Assembly (NCBI GenBank): GCA_965659745.1
Contig: CBFHXF010000004.1
Location: forward strand, 21,487 to 85,486
Direction of reading: 5' to 3'
DNA from: VMCP01 sp965659745
GTDB lineage: Bacteria > Bacteroidota > Bacteroidia > NS11-12g > UBA955
DNA length: 64,000 bases
Position numbers and translations under genes: made by a program. This document shows positions 37,779 to 47,089 of the stretch, piece after piece. Numbering within the stretch: position 1 is the first letter of the stretch; each line of letters opens with the position of its first letter. The notes under the pieces are model-generated. The model ran no database searches. It was not told the DNA's origin and saw only the letters and a program-made list of their open reading frames with translations.

Positions 37779-39163
37779 AAGCTATACAACGATATACGCA
37801 AGCCTATTTTTTAGGAATTGGAGGTATTGGCATGAGTGCCATATGTAGGTATTTTCATGAAATCGGCATGAAGGTGGGTGGATACGACAAAACGGAAACC
37901 GCGTTAACCCACGATCTTTCGGCTTTAGGTATAGAAATTACGTTCAACGAAGACATCGATGCGCTTCCCCATTGGGTGCTCGACAACATCAATGAAACCC
38001 TGTTTGTCATTACCCCTGCAATACCCAAGGAGCACCCCCAAAAGTGCTGGTTAGAAGAAAAGGGGACAACCCTACTAAAAAGGGCTGAGGTATTAGGACT
38101 CATAACCCAAGATAGCATTTGTTTAGCGGTAGCCGGAACGCATGGAAAAACCACCACTTCCACCCTATTAGCGCATATATTGCACGAATTAAAATGGGAA
38201 TTTAGCGCTTTCTTAGGGGGAATTTCCAGTAATTTCAATTCGAATTATATTAAAAACAGCGGAAAACCCTCCGATTCTGGGTCACCCATCGTGATTGTAG
38301 AGGCCGATGAATTTGACCGCAGTTTTCATAAATTATTCCCCAATGCGGCCATAATTACGGCAATAGATGCCGATCATTTAGATATTTATGAAACCAAAGA
38401 GGCCTTTGAGGAAGCCTTTCACATCTTTGCCCGTCAAATTCAAAAATCGCACAGCCATAGTTTGTTTGTAAACCAAGACTTGATTTGGCCAAAAGAGGCA
38501 GGAACCCAAACCTACGGATTTGCACCAAATTCGGATTATGCCATTGGCAATATTCAGATTAAAGAAGGAAGTTATCATTTTGAGATTACACACCAACAAC
38601 AAACGTTCGAATTTAAAGCGGGCTTGCCGGGATACCACAATGTTTTAAATGCCGGAGCAGCTATTGCATTATGTAATTCATATCTGAACATTCCACTTGC
38701 CGATTTGATTAAACCGATAGCCAATTTCAAGGGCGTTAAGCGAAGATTTGAATACCTTGTGAATCATCCTACGGCCGTGGTTATAGACGATTACGCCCAT
38801 CATCCGGAGGAATTAAATATGATTATTAATTCGGTAAAAGATTTATATCCTGAAAAAAAGATTACCGGTGTATTCCAACCGCATTTATTCTCCAGGACAC
38901 AAGATTTTGCACAGGAATTTGCGCAATCGTTGGAGCAATTAGATCAGGTATATCTTTTAGAGATATACCCTGCCCGCGAGAAACCCATTCCAGGTATTAC
39001 ATCTTCCTATTTAGTTTCATTAATGCAAAAGGGAGATGCCCAAGTAATAAGCAAAGAGGCGTTTCTTGATAAAATTCGTACGGACAAACCCGAAGTTCTA
39101 TTGATTCTTGGAGCCGGTGATATTGATACTCTTAGACAACCATTAATTGAAATTTATGAATAA
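37775..39163 (+). CDS. murC: UDP-MurNAc-L-alanine ligase
   Basis: 462 residues. N-terminal GIGGIGMSAICRYF nucleotide loop, ATP site AGTHGKTTTSTLLAH, and the Mur-ligase motifs VEADEFDRSF and DDYAHHPEELNMII. Adds the first stem-peptide residue. Its ATG overlaps the murG stop, and its end overlaps ftsQ by 8 bases. Confidence 0.97.
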   Translation: MKAIQRYTQAYFLGIGGIGMSAICRYFHEIGMKVGGYDKTETALTHDLSALGIEITFNEDIDALPHWVLDNINETLFVITPAIPKEHPQKCWLEEKGTTLLKRAEVLGLITQDSICLAVAGTHGKTTTSTLLAHILHELKWEFSAFLGGISSNFNSNYIKNSGKPSDSGSPIVIVEADEFDRSFHKLFPNAAIITAIDADHLDIYETKEAFEEAFHIFARQIQKSHSHSLFVNQDLIWPKEAGTQTYGFAPNSDYAIGNIQIKEGSYHFEITHQQQTFEFKAGLPGYHNVLNAGAAIALCNSYLNIPLADLIKPIANFKGVKRRFEYLVNHPTAVVIDDYAHHPEELNMIINSVKDLYPEKKITGVFQPHLFSRTQDFAQEFAQSLEQLDQVYLLEIYPAREKPIPGITSSYLVSLMQKGDAQVISKEAFLDKIRTDKPEVLLILGAGDIDTLRQPLIEIYE

Positions 39164-39962
39164 GATAAGAATGGTTTTCAGCAAGCGCCAATGGATGATT
39201 AGTTTGCTAATTGTACTCATTGTATTATTACTCTTTTCGTGGAGTCAAATGAATTTTGCCGGCAAAAACAGAATTGTTTCAAAGGTTGAAATTGATATAA
39301 AAAATCCTATTCAAAATTTCCAATTCTTAAACAATCAAGATGTAAGCGAGTATATCCAAGCCACACTTGGAAATCCGATTGGAAAACCCGCATCTGAAAT
39401 TTCACTAACCCAACTAGAACAGTATTTAAATCGCATACCCGAGGTATTACAAAGTACAGTATGGATATCGTTTAATGGCAGTTTACATGTGAAAATAAAA
39501 GAGCGCGAAGCCATAGCCAAAATGTATAATATCAAAGGCGATGCATGCTATTTAGATACCGGCATGAGGATGATTCCATCGAAAAAACATCTTCAGGCAC
39601 CGGTCATAATAGTAAATGGAAAAATTAACCAAAAAATTGTTTGGGGTAAAAAAATGAGTGCGGAATGGTCCAACAAATTAAAGCCAATTTTAACGGCAAT
39701 CCATTCCAGTACATTTTGGAAACCTCATTTTGAACAATGCTATGTAGATAAGTTTGACCAGCTATTGTTGTATCCCAACGTAGGAAGGCATAGCATTGTT
39801 ATGAATAACGTTGAAAATGTAGATGAAAAGCTCGAAAACTTGCGTCTTTTCTACGATAAAGGACTTAAGCATATAGGGTGGGATCACTATAGAAAAATTA
39901 ATATATCATACCGAAATCAAATAGTCACTGAAGCGCATGTTTCAAATACTGAACACAATTAA
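39156..39962 (+). CDS. ftsQ: FtsQ/DivIB-like cell division protein
   Basis: 268 residues from the ATG at 39156; an upstream TTG in frame is less likely. One membrane helix (about residues 14-32, WMISLLIVLIVLLLFSW) then a POTRA-like segment (FLNNQDVSEYIQATLGNPIG) and the FtsQ-type VWISFNGSLHVKIKEREAIA. It links the divisome's cytoplasmic and periplasmic parts. Position between murC and ftsA supports the call. Confidence 0.9.
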   Translation: MNKIRMVFSKRQWMISLLIVLIVLLLFSWSQMNFAGKNRIVSKVEIDIKNPIQNFQFLNNQDVSEYIQATLGNPIGKPASEISLTQLEQYLNRIPEVLQSTVWISFNGSLHVKIKEREAIAKMYNIKGDACYLDTGMRMIPSKKHLQAPVIIVNGKINQKIVWGKKMSAEWSNKLKPILTAIHSSTFWKPHFEQCYVDKFDQLLLYPNVGRHSIVMNNVENVDEKLENLRLFYDKGLKHIGWDHYRKINISYRNQIVTEAHVSNTEHN

Positions 39963-40001
39963 AAAAACACTGTCTAAAAAGCACAACACACACATACGAT
40001 T

Positions 40002-41381
40002 ATGAAAGGAGAAAAGAATAACATTATTGTAGGCCTTGACATTGGAACTACCAAAATTTGCGCAATTGTAGGCCAATTGGCAGAAAACGGTAAAATTAAC
40101 ATTCTCGGAATTGGCAAATCTTCTAGCCAAGGGGGTGTGTCTCGAGGTATGGTTGCCAATGTGAGCAAGGTGGTTCAAGCCATTCATGAAGCGGTAGCAC
40201 AAGCCGAAAAAGCAAGCCACGTAAAAATCAGTACGGTTTACGTAGGCATTGCAGGACATCATATAAAGAGCTTGCAACATCGAGGCACGTTAAATAGACA
40301 TAACGGCGAAGATGAAATCAAAAAAGAAGAACTATTGCGATTGGAACAGGAAATGGAAAACTTGGTATTACAACCTGGGTTAGACATTTTACATGTAATT
40401 CCGCAAGATTATACTATTGACGGTGAAGAAGGCATTCGCGACCCTGAAGGCCGGATAGGCGTGCGTGTGGAGTGCAATTTCCATATTATCACGGGCGAAA
40501 CTTCCCGCGCAAAAATCATTGGCAGATCGGTTAAAAATGCCCAATTAGAAGTGGCTGATTTAATTGTTGAGCCTGTGGCTTCTGCTACGGCCGTTTTGTC
40601 TCAGGAAGAAATGGAAGCAGGTGTAGTATTAGTTGATATCGGCGGCGGAACTACCGACATATGTATCTTTGAAAATGGCTTCATTTCACACACTGCGATC
40701 ATTCCTATTGGTGGCGATCGCATTACCATGGATTTACAAGAGGCATTTGGAATTCTAAAAAGCCAAGCCGAAGAAGTAAAAGTGATGTACGGAAGCTGCT
40801 TCCCTACTGAACAAATGAAAAACGAAGTCGTGGTAATTCCAGGTCTCCCAGGAAGAGAACCTAAAGAAATTAGCGTATATGCCATTTCTCAAGTAATTCG
40901 TGCTCGAATGGAAGATATCATCCAAAAAGTAGAATATGAGATTGCTTTGGCCGGCGTAGACAATACATTAAACGGAGGCATCGTATTAACCGGAGGCGGT
41001 TCAAGTCTAAAAGAAGTTAAACAATTATTCAGCTTCCAAACCGGCTTTGATGTGCACATTGGTACTCCAGGCCAACATTTAGGTCGCGGACAAGTAGACG
41101 AAGTAAGAAAGCCCCTTTATGCCACAGCCATCGGATTGGTCATGAAAGGTATTGAAATAGAACATATTTACGGAAGTCAATACGCACCCAACCAACTGGA
41201 AGACGTTCAAAATAAAAACAATGATGTCGTAGCCCCAGAATTGGAAGATGTGATTGCCGATCCTCAACCACCCAAAAAGCAAAAAGGACCCTCTTGGAGA
41301 AGTTCTTATAACATGAACATGTTCTCCGATATGTTGAGACAGTGGTTCAGCGATGACGAAGACGTAGATTTCAAACATTAA
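40002..41381 (+). CDS. ftsA: Cell division protein FtsA
   Basis: 459 residues. Actin-fold phosphate-1 loop VGLDIGTTKICAIVG, phosphate-2 loop VDIGGGTTDICIF, adenosine motif VLTGGGSSLKEV. The C-terminus carries a positively charged amphipathic helix (MFSDMLRQWF) that would bind the membrane. It tethers FtsZ, encoded 20 bases downstream. Confidence 0.97.
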   Translation: MKGEKNNIIVGLDIGTTKICAIVGQLAENGKINILGIGKSSSQGGVSRGMVANVSKVVQAIHEAVAQAEKASHVKISTVYVGIAGHHIKSLQHRGTLNRHNGEDEIKKEELLRLEQEMENLVLQPGLDILHVIPQDYTIDGEEGIRDPEGRIGVRVECNFHIITGETSRAKIIGRSVKNAQLEVADLIVEPVASATAVLSQEEMEAGVVLVDIGGGTTDICIFENGFISHTAIIPIGGDRITMDLQEAFGILKSQAEEVKVMYGSCFPTEQMKNEVVVIPGLPGREPKEISVYAISQVIRARMEDIIQKVEYEIALAGVDNTLNGGIVLTGGGSSLKEVKQLFSFQTGFDVHIGTPGQHLGRGQVDEVRKPLYATAIGLVMKGIEIEHIYGSQYAPNQLEDVQNKNNDVVAPELEDVIADPQPPKKQKGPSWRSSYNMNMFSDMLRQWFSDDEDVDFKH

Positions 41382-41401
41382 TTCACCAAAACACAAACAC
41401 T

Positions 41402-42919
41402 ATGGATATGGAATTTCAACCTGAAGTAACACTCGACAAAATAATCAAAGTAATAGGTGTAGGCGGCGGCGGAAATAATGCCGTTAATTACATGTACAAA
41501 CAAGGCATTGAAGGTGTAGATTTTTACGTTTGCAATACCGACATACAAGCCTTACGACATAGCCCGGTACCTAATAAGCTCCAACTAGGCGCCAGTTTAA
41601 CATCTGGTCTCGGCGCAGGTTCCTCCGCTTTAAGAGGAGAAGAAGCGGCACAGGAGAGCGAAAAAGCCATAGAGGAAATGTTATCCGACGGTACCCGTAT
41701 GGTATTTATAACCGCTGGTTTTGGGGGTGGCACCGGCACCGGAGCGGCACCCGTAATTGCGGGTATCGCGAAAAAACTAAATATTCTTACGGTAGGAATT
41801 GTTACCCTACCTTTTAGCGATGAAGGACAACAACGTCACAATCAAGCCATGGAAGGTATTGAAAGAATCCGTCCGCATGTCGATGCATTAATTACCGTTT
41901 CTAATGACCGCATTGTTGACATGTTTGGCGACCTAACTTTCCTAGAAGCATTTGCGCAAGCGGACGATATATTATGTACCGCCGCAAAAGGTATTGCCGA
42001 AATAATTTTCAAAACTGGACATCTAAACGTCGATTTTAAAGACGTTGAAACAGCCATGACCAACAGCGGTCGTGCCCTAATGGGAACCGGACGCTCAGGT
42101 GGTGAAAATCGCGCTAAAGAAGCCGTTACATCCGCTATTAAGAGTCCGCTACTAGACAATACCAAAATTACAGGCTCCAAGCATATTCTTATAAATATCA
42201 CATATGGCAGCAAGGCCCCTTCACTTAGTGAAACCCGCACAATCATGAGCTTCTTGCAAGATGAAGCCGGACATTCCGCGACTTTGAAAATGGGTATAAC
42301 TTTAGACGAAAGCCTTAAAGACGAACTAGCTGTTACTGTGATTGCCACAGGGTTTGAATCGCATGAAAGCACCCCTCCAATGGAAGCAATCATCGAATCA
42401 GAACCAGTAGCGGCACCCGTAAAACCCATTCAAACCATCCAGAATGCTACTGATGAAATCATAATTGAAGATTTAACTTCGTTCGAAGAGCCCGTAATAC
42501 CTAGCCCGGCGCCTATTCAAAACCCAATCGCAGAAACCGAAAATCCAGTAGGAGAATTATTCAAAGGTTTCGAAACGGAAACAAACAATGAATGGATAGA
42601 AGAGCCCATTATGGAACCAAAAATTCCAGAACCCGTGATGCATATCAGACAACCCGAACAACCTAGTTTTCCGCAACGAAATAGTCCAAAAACTATGGGA
42701 CAATCCAAAACACCCGCCCATACAGATGTGTTCGGACATTATCAAGACAGCGACATGAACATTCCGGCCTATAAACGCCGAAATATTCAGTTAGCCAACG
42801 CGCCTGCAAGTAATTCAAGCAACGTTGAAAAACTTAATATATCCCAAAGAAATGACGGTTCTACGGAACCTACGTTTCAATTCACCCCCAATAAAATGCT
42901 ACATGACAATGTAGACTAA
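41402..42919 (+). CDS. ftsZ: Cell division protein FtsZ
   Basis: 505 residues. GTP-binding signature GGGTGTGAAPVIAGIAKKL and T7 loop NVDFKDVETAMTNSG are intact. After the globular part (to about residue 325) there is a linker of about 120 residues rich in Pro, Glu and Ile, then the conserved peptide IPAYKRRNIQL that binds FtsA. A further 45 residues follow it, ending in LHDNVD, an end form shared by many Bacteroidota FtsZ proteins. Last gene of the dcw cluster, before a clear terminator. Confidence 0.98.
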   Translation: MDMEFQPEVTLDKIIKVIGVGGGGNNAVNYMYKQGIEGVDFYVCNTDIQALRHSPVPNKLQLGASLTSGLGAGSSALRGEEAAQESEKAIEEMLSDGTRMVFITAGFGGGTGTGAAPVIAGIAKKLNILTVGIVTLPFSDEGQQRHNQAMEGIERIRPHVDALITVSNDRIVDMFGDLTFLEAFAQADDILCTAAKGIAEIIFKTGHLNVDFKDVETAMTNSGRALMGTGRSGGENRAKEAVTSAIKSPLLDNTKITGSKHILINITYGSKAPSLSETRTIMSFLQDEAGHSATLKMGITLDESLKDELAVTVIATGFESHESTPPMEAIIESEPVAAPVKPIQTIQNATDEIIIEDLTSFEEPVIPSPAPIQNPIAETENPVGELFKGFETETNNEWIEEPIMEPKIPEPVMHIRQPEQPSFPQRNSPKTMGQSKTPAHTDVFGHYQDSDMNIPAYKRRNIQLANAPASNSSNVEKLNISQRNDGSTEPTFQFTPNKMLHDNVD

Positions 42920-42945
42920 AATAAATCCGTATGTGTTTGTTGTTT

Positions 42946-42980
42946 GAAGGCTGTTCCGAAAGGGCAGCCTTCATTTTTTA
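42946..42980 (+). terminator. Terminator of the dcw cluster
   Basis: 8-bp stem GAAGGCTG / CAGCCTTC with an 11-base loop, followed by ATTTTTTA. It is the first hairpin with a T-run seen since the mraZ promoter, so the 15-kb cluster may be one long transcript. Confidence 0.85.
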
Positions 42981-43111
42981 TAGTGAGCCTTGATTGTACA
43001 TAATCCTTTGAATTTCTCAATAGATATGCGCTATGGGTCCTAATAGAATCGGACACCTATGCTCGAACCTAGATAAAAGCTCATAAAAAACTTAAAGCTC
43101 CCTTGTACCCA

Positions 43112-44374
43112 CTAATGAGTATTGAGTACGTTTTGATATAAAGCGGCATACCGTTGCGCCACATGCGATTCGTCGTATTGGTCCTCTGCTTTTTTGCGCG
43201 CATTTAACGAAAACTCCTTTAATAAAGATGGATCATCCATCAATCTCATAACCCCTTCCGCCATAGACTGCCAATCTCCCTTAGGATACACAAAACCTGT
43301 TTCTCCATGAGAAATCAGTTCAGGAACTCCCCCAATTTCGTACCCAATAGCGGGTACCCCACACGCCAAACTCTCCATTACTGTAGTAGGTAAATTGTCT
43401 TCATGCGACGTTGTTACATATATATCCGCAGCAGCAAATAATTCCCTTACCACTTTTGGATCTCTAACATAACCTGCATAACAAAAAGGAATAGGTAGCA
43501 TTATATTTTCCTTTGAAGCTCCTAAAACTATAGCCTGTATGTCATACTCTTTCAGCGCCTCTACCAACTGCACAAAATCAGCAAATCCCTTCGCCGGGTT
43601 CTCTAAATTTGCAGCGGAAAACAACAACGTTAACGCCTTAGGATTCAATTGCGATTGACTTTTAAATTGTTCTTTGGATGCGGCATCCACAATTTTAAAA
43701 TCATTTACTCGTATGGGATTGGGAATAACCGCAAAGGCTGTTTGATGCGTTAAAACTGGACTTGTTAATGCAATTTCAGTAAGCCATTTGCTCGGCGATG
43801 CCCAATGTATGTTAGCGGAAGAAAACAGTTCCATTTTCTTTCTGAGGGAAATATAAGACAAGTCAATGGGTTCGTTATTCCGCAAATACGGACATAATCC
43901 ACATCCCAGCGGCAAGCGTTCACAACCCCATAAATAAAAACACCCCCCCGTAAACGGCCACAAATCGTGACACGTCCATACCACGGGTTTACCCAAGGCT
44001 AGTAACTTTTGCAACGAATCGAACGACAAAAAACCTTTTAATATCCAATGAATATGAATGATATCGGCTTGTTGAATTAACGGGTGCTCACTTATATCAA
44101 CCCCCATACGAGCATGATTGAACTGAAAACGAATTTTCGCCTCTCTTTCATATTGCAAAAAATCAAACTTATCAAGCGCGTGATTCAGTTTTGCCCTAAT
44201 TTTTTTAACGGGGGAATTTCCCCAGTATTGCGTATGCGTTACATTGGCGGTACTGCCTTCGAAGATTAAATGTTGCGAATTTACTTGGGTATATTCATTT
44301 AAAGCCGAATTCAATCGCTGCGCCACTATAGATGCGCCCCCTTTATCCGATGCATTTAAATGTACAACCTTCAT
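43112..44374 (-). CDS. Glycosyltransferase family 4 (GT-B) enzyme
   Basis: 420 residues. N-terminal domain with HLNASDKGGASIVAQRL and WTCHDLWPFTGGCFYLWGC, as in WcaC-type exopolysaccharide transferases; C-terminal GT1/GT4 domain with SHEDNLPTTVMESLACGVP and IGGVPELISHGETGFVYP. It should transfer a sugar from a nucleotide donor in the cytoplasm during surface glycan synthesis; donor and acceptor unknown. Last gene of a four-gene run, three bases after the MFS gene. Confidence 0.92.
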   Translation of the reverse strand: MKVVHLNASDKGGASIVAQRLNSALNEYTQVNSQHLIFEGSTANVTHTQYWGNSPVKKIRAKLNHALDKFDFLQYEREAKIRFQFNHARMGVDISEHPLIQQADIIHIHWILKGFLSFDSLQKLLALGKPVVWTCHDLWPFTGGCFYLWGCERLPLGCGLCPYLRNNEPIDLSYISLRKKMELFSSANIHWASPSKWLTEIALTSPVLTHQTAFAVIPNPIRVNDFKIVDAASKEQFKSQSQLNPKALTLLFSAANLENPAKGFADFVQLVEALKEYDIQAIVLGASKENIMLPIPFCYAGYVRDPKVVRELFAAADIYVTTSHEDNLPTTVMESLACGVPAIGYEIGGVPELISHGETGFVYPKGDWQSMAEGVMRLMDDPSLLKEFSLNARKKAEDQYDESHVAQRYAALYQNVLNTH

Positions 44375-44377
44375 TTT

Positions 44378-45607
44378 TTATTGCACTTCTAATTTTGCCT
44401 TTTGCAGTTTCCGCACCAATAAAAAGGCCAGAATGAACGCAAATAACATTAAAAATCCACCTGCAAAATAAGGCAACCTATAGTATTGCGCATATAAAAA
44501 TCCACTAGCAAGAGGTCCCACCGTTCTCGCAAGTGAACCCATACTCTGTAATATCCCTAACATTTTACCTTGGGCATCAGGCGGAGAATGCAGAGATACC
44601 ATACTGTTTACAGAGGGCATCAACAATCCATTCCCTACAGCCAATAAAAAAATCGCAAAAACTTGAACCGGATAAAACCATTCCAAACTAGGCATAGGAA
44701 TTAACGTCAAGCCTAAACCTGCTATCGGACATCCCCATAGCAACATCCGATTAATTCCTATTTTCTTTTGGAAGAATCCTATAAGCCCGCCTTGAACAAT
44801 AGCTGAAAATACTCCAATTACTCCAAAAATGTTGCCTATGGCTTTGGGACTCAAATAATAATGTTCCTTCCAGAGCACAGCCGCATTGATTTGCATCATA
44901 CTGAACGCTGAAATATAAATGAAGTTGATGAGTAGCAATTCTCCCACAATCTCTACGCTCCACGCTTGAACCATTCCTTTAAAGGTATCTTTGGGTTTGC
45001 GTTTCACACCACCCATTTGCGTATTGCTTTCGGGGAGTAAAATAAAAGCCAAAACGAAGTTTAACACGCACAAAATGGCCGTGAACAAGCCTACAAAAAC
45101 CATTCCGCCATATTGGGTATGATTTCCGGCAGAATACAACCATCCCCCTAGAGGAGGTCCAAATACAAAACCCAGACCAAAAGCCGCTCCAATAATTCCC
45201 ATTTTTTTGGCGCGATCCTGAGCGTCTGTAATATCGGCGATATACGCTTGAGCGGCGCTTATATTGGCGCTACCAAAACCTGAAACGATGCGTGCAAGAA
45301 GCAACACTAAAAAGGAACCCGCAAATCCAAACAAGACATATCCCACCGCATTCACTAAAATAGATCCAAGGATGATGGGCCTTCTACCAATTCTGTCTGA
45401 TAAAGCTCCAAATAGAGGCGCGAACAAGAATTGTATAATTGAAAACACAGCGGCTACCAAACCCACTGCGATATCGGGATTTATGCCCAATCCCGAAACC
45501 GAAGCCATAGTTTTAGCCAGGTTGGGAAGAATGGGTATAATGATTCCAAAGCCCAACAGATCTATGAAGATGGTTAGGAATAGTATGGCAATTCGTTTGT
45601 CTTTCAT
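44378..45607 (-). CDS. MFS transporter, TetA-like drug:H+ antiporter group
   Basis: 409 residues with twelve predicted membrane helices. Motif A between helices 2 and 3 is well kept (FGALSDRIGRRPIILGSILV), with FIDLLGFGIIIPILP in helix 1 and GFVFGPPLGGWLYS after helix 5, a pattern of the TCR/Tet DHA1 group. Probably a proton-driven efflux pump; substrate unknown, and resemblance does not show tetracycline resistance. Overlaps the upstream gene by 4 bases. Confidence 0.92.
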   Translation of the reverse strand: MKDKRIAILFLTIFIDLLGFGIIIPILPNLAKTMASVSGLGINPDIAVGLVAAVFSIIQFLFAPLFGALSDRIGRRPIILGSILVNAVGYVLFGFAGSFLVLLLARIVSGFGSANISAAQAYIADITDAQDRAKKMGIIGAAFGLGFVFGPPLGGWLYSAGNHTQYGGMVFVGLFTAILCVLNFVLAFILLPESNTQMGGVKRKPKDTFKGMVQAWSVEIVGELLLINFIYISAFSMMQINAAVLWKEHYYLSPKAIGNIFGVIGVFSAIVQGGLIGFFQKKIGINRMLLWGCPIAGLGLTLIPMPSLEWFYPVQVFAIFLLAVGNGLLMPSVNSMVSLHSPPDAQGKMLGILQSMGSLARTVGPLASGFLYAQYYRLPYFAGGFLMLFAFILAFLLVRKLQKAKLEVQ

Positions 45608-46074
45608 TTTTGAATTTTACCCCAAGCCCACGATTCCTTCAAAGGTACATACAGGCGTTCTCTGGCTTCCCCCAATGAAGACACCAAAGAATTGATTACC
45701 ATTGTTTCTAGATCAATTATTTTGGCTTCGAGGGCTTCCTTTGCTTCTTCAAGGGTGAATATTTTGGAAGTATTGCAAAACGGTTGCCAAATAAGCATTC
45801 TTTGTAGAAAATCTACTTGAAATGCCGTTAACAATTTAAACACTTTATCGATACTGCAACCACTTGGCGGCGTAATCGATTCGTCAACCGCAACAATCAA
45901 GATTGAATCGTGCATCAAGGTGTAACTCGCGGTGAGTGCGGCACCGTGTGCCTTCCAATCGGATACAAATTGATCCATAAGTAGCTCAAGTGCCTCTTTT
46001 TCGTGGGACTCAAGCAATCTGTTAGATCCAAATATCCAAACCCGACTGTGGTTGGGCAATTCTGGAATTATCAT
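45604..46074 (-). CDS. Small conserved Bacteroidota protein, often misnamed ABC transporter ATPase
   Basis: 156 residues from the ATG at 46074 (MIIPELPNHSRVWIFGSNRL), chosen because it overlaps the upstream gene's stop by 4 bases; the longer frame lies in another frame of that gene. The pattern RVWIFGSNR, WKAHGAALTASYTLMHDSIL and GCSIDKVFKLL matches a family widely labelled ABC transporter ATPase in this phylum, although it has no Walker A or signature motif. Function unknown. Transcribed between the CCG-domain gene and the MFS gene. Confidence 0.8.
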   Translation of the reverse strand: MIIPELPNHSRVWIFGSNRLLESHEKEALELLMDQFVSDWKAHGAALTASYTLMHDSILIVAVDESITPPSGCSIDKVFKLLTAFQVDFLQRMLIWQPFCNTSKIFTLEEAKEALEAKIIDLETMVINSLVSSLGEARERLYVPLKESWAWGKIQK

Positions 46075-46850
46075 TTTGAATGTTGATTTACTAATTCGGC
46101 AATATCGAGAACTTGCACATCGGCTTCCTTTTCGAAATGCTTGGTACCGTCGCGCATCATGGTCATACAAAACGGACAATTCACGGCAATGACATCCGGA
46201 TTTCCTTCAAGCGCTTCTTCCGCGCGTTCAATATTCACTTCTTTAGTGCCATTTTCGGCTTCTTTGAACATTTGGGCTCCACCGGCACCGCAACATAAAC
46301 CATTGGTTCTGCAACGTTTCATCTCTTGAAGATCGGCATCCAACCGTTCGATTACCATCCTTGGGGCTTCATAGATGCCATTGGCACGACCCAAGTAACA
46401 ACTGTCGTGGTATTTGATTTTCTTTCCGTTGAAAGGTCCGCCTTCTATGGCAAGTCGGCCTTGCTCTATGAGTTCGTTAATAAATTGGGTGTGGTGAATC
46501 ACATCATAATTTCCACCCAATGAAGGATATTCATTTTTTAGGGTATTGAAACAATGAGGACAAGCCGTTACTATTTTTTTAATACCATACCCATTCAACA
46601 CTTCAATATTTTGCATGGCTTGCATTTGAAAAAGGAATTCATTTCCTGCGCGTTTTGCTGGATCGCCGGTACACCCTTCTTCGGCGCCTAAAATAGCAAA
46701 CTCTACTTTGGCTTTATTCAAAATCTCTGCGAATGCGCGACTAACGCGTTGGGCACGTTCGTCGTAGCTTCCTGCGCAACCTACCCAGAAAAGGACTTCT
46801 GGAGATTTTCCTTCTTGAATAAACGATTGAATTTCTTTTACTGCCTGCAT
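46071..46850 (-). CDS. Cysteine-rich (CCG) domain Fe-S protein, HdrB/LutA-like
   Basis: 259 residues. Two CCG-type modules: the first with WVGCAGSYDER, GAEEGCTGDP and TACPHCFNTLKNEY, the second with YHDSCYLGRANG, CRTNGLCCGAGGAQMF and VNCPFCMTMMRDG. Such modules bind [4Fe-4S] or noncubane clusters in heterodisulfide reductase B, LutA and GlpC-type proteins. In many Bacteroidota it follows a larger dicluster ferredoxin-type subunit; none is present upstream, where 239 bases carry no gene. It heads a four-gene run. Electron partner and substrate unknown. Confidence 0.92.
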   Translation of the reverse strand: MQAVKEIQSFIQEGKSPEVLFWVGCAGSYDERAQRVSRAFAEILNKAKVEFAILGAEEGCTGDPAKRAGNEFLFQMQAMQNIEVLNGYGIKKIVTACPHCFNTLKNEYPSLGGNYDVIHHTQFINELIEQGRLAIEGGPFNGKKIKYHDSCYLGRANGIYEAPRMVIERLDADLQEMKRCRTNGLCCGAGGAQMFKEAENGTKEVNIERAEEALEGNPDVIAVNCPFCMTMMRDGTKHFEKEADVQVLDIAELVNQHSK

Positions 46851-47043
46851 GTACCCGCAATTTCGGTATTTTTTTGTGTTTTTATACGATTATAATGAGA
46901 TTTTCATTTTCTATTTCACTGAGGTTTTTTCAAGTAAATTGGGATTCCACATGTACTAATTCGTAAAAAAATGGAACCATCTTTAGAATCGGTTGGCCTT
47001 TCATAGACTCATTTTTTAAATGGTGGTTTAACTTTAAAAAGGA

Positions 47044-47074
47044 AACGGACCGCTAAGGCGGTCCGTTAATTTTT
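47044..47074. terminator. Terminator downstream of the Usp-like gene
   Basis: Perfect 10-bp stem AACGGACCGC / GCGGTCCGTT with loop TAAG, T-run on the plus side and a T-rich flank on the minus side. It ends the minus-strand gene at 47090. The rest of 46851-47043 is A/T-rich without a recognisable gene. Confidence 0.85.
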
Positions 47075-47089
47075 TTCGACAATCATATT

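Noticed and set aside
44378..45607. Tetracycline resistance gene
   Set aside because: The motif pattern only places it in the broad DHA1/Tet-like group; no mobile element or tetR regulator is near.
45604..46074. ABC transporter ATPase
   Set aside because: This name is common for the family, but Walker A, Walker B and the signature motif are all missing.
46851..47043. Remnant gene in the A/T-rich gap upstream of the CCG-domain gene
   Set aside because: No open frame with recognisable protein sequence on either strand; only a terminator hairpin at its far end.
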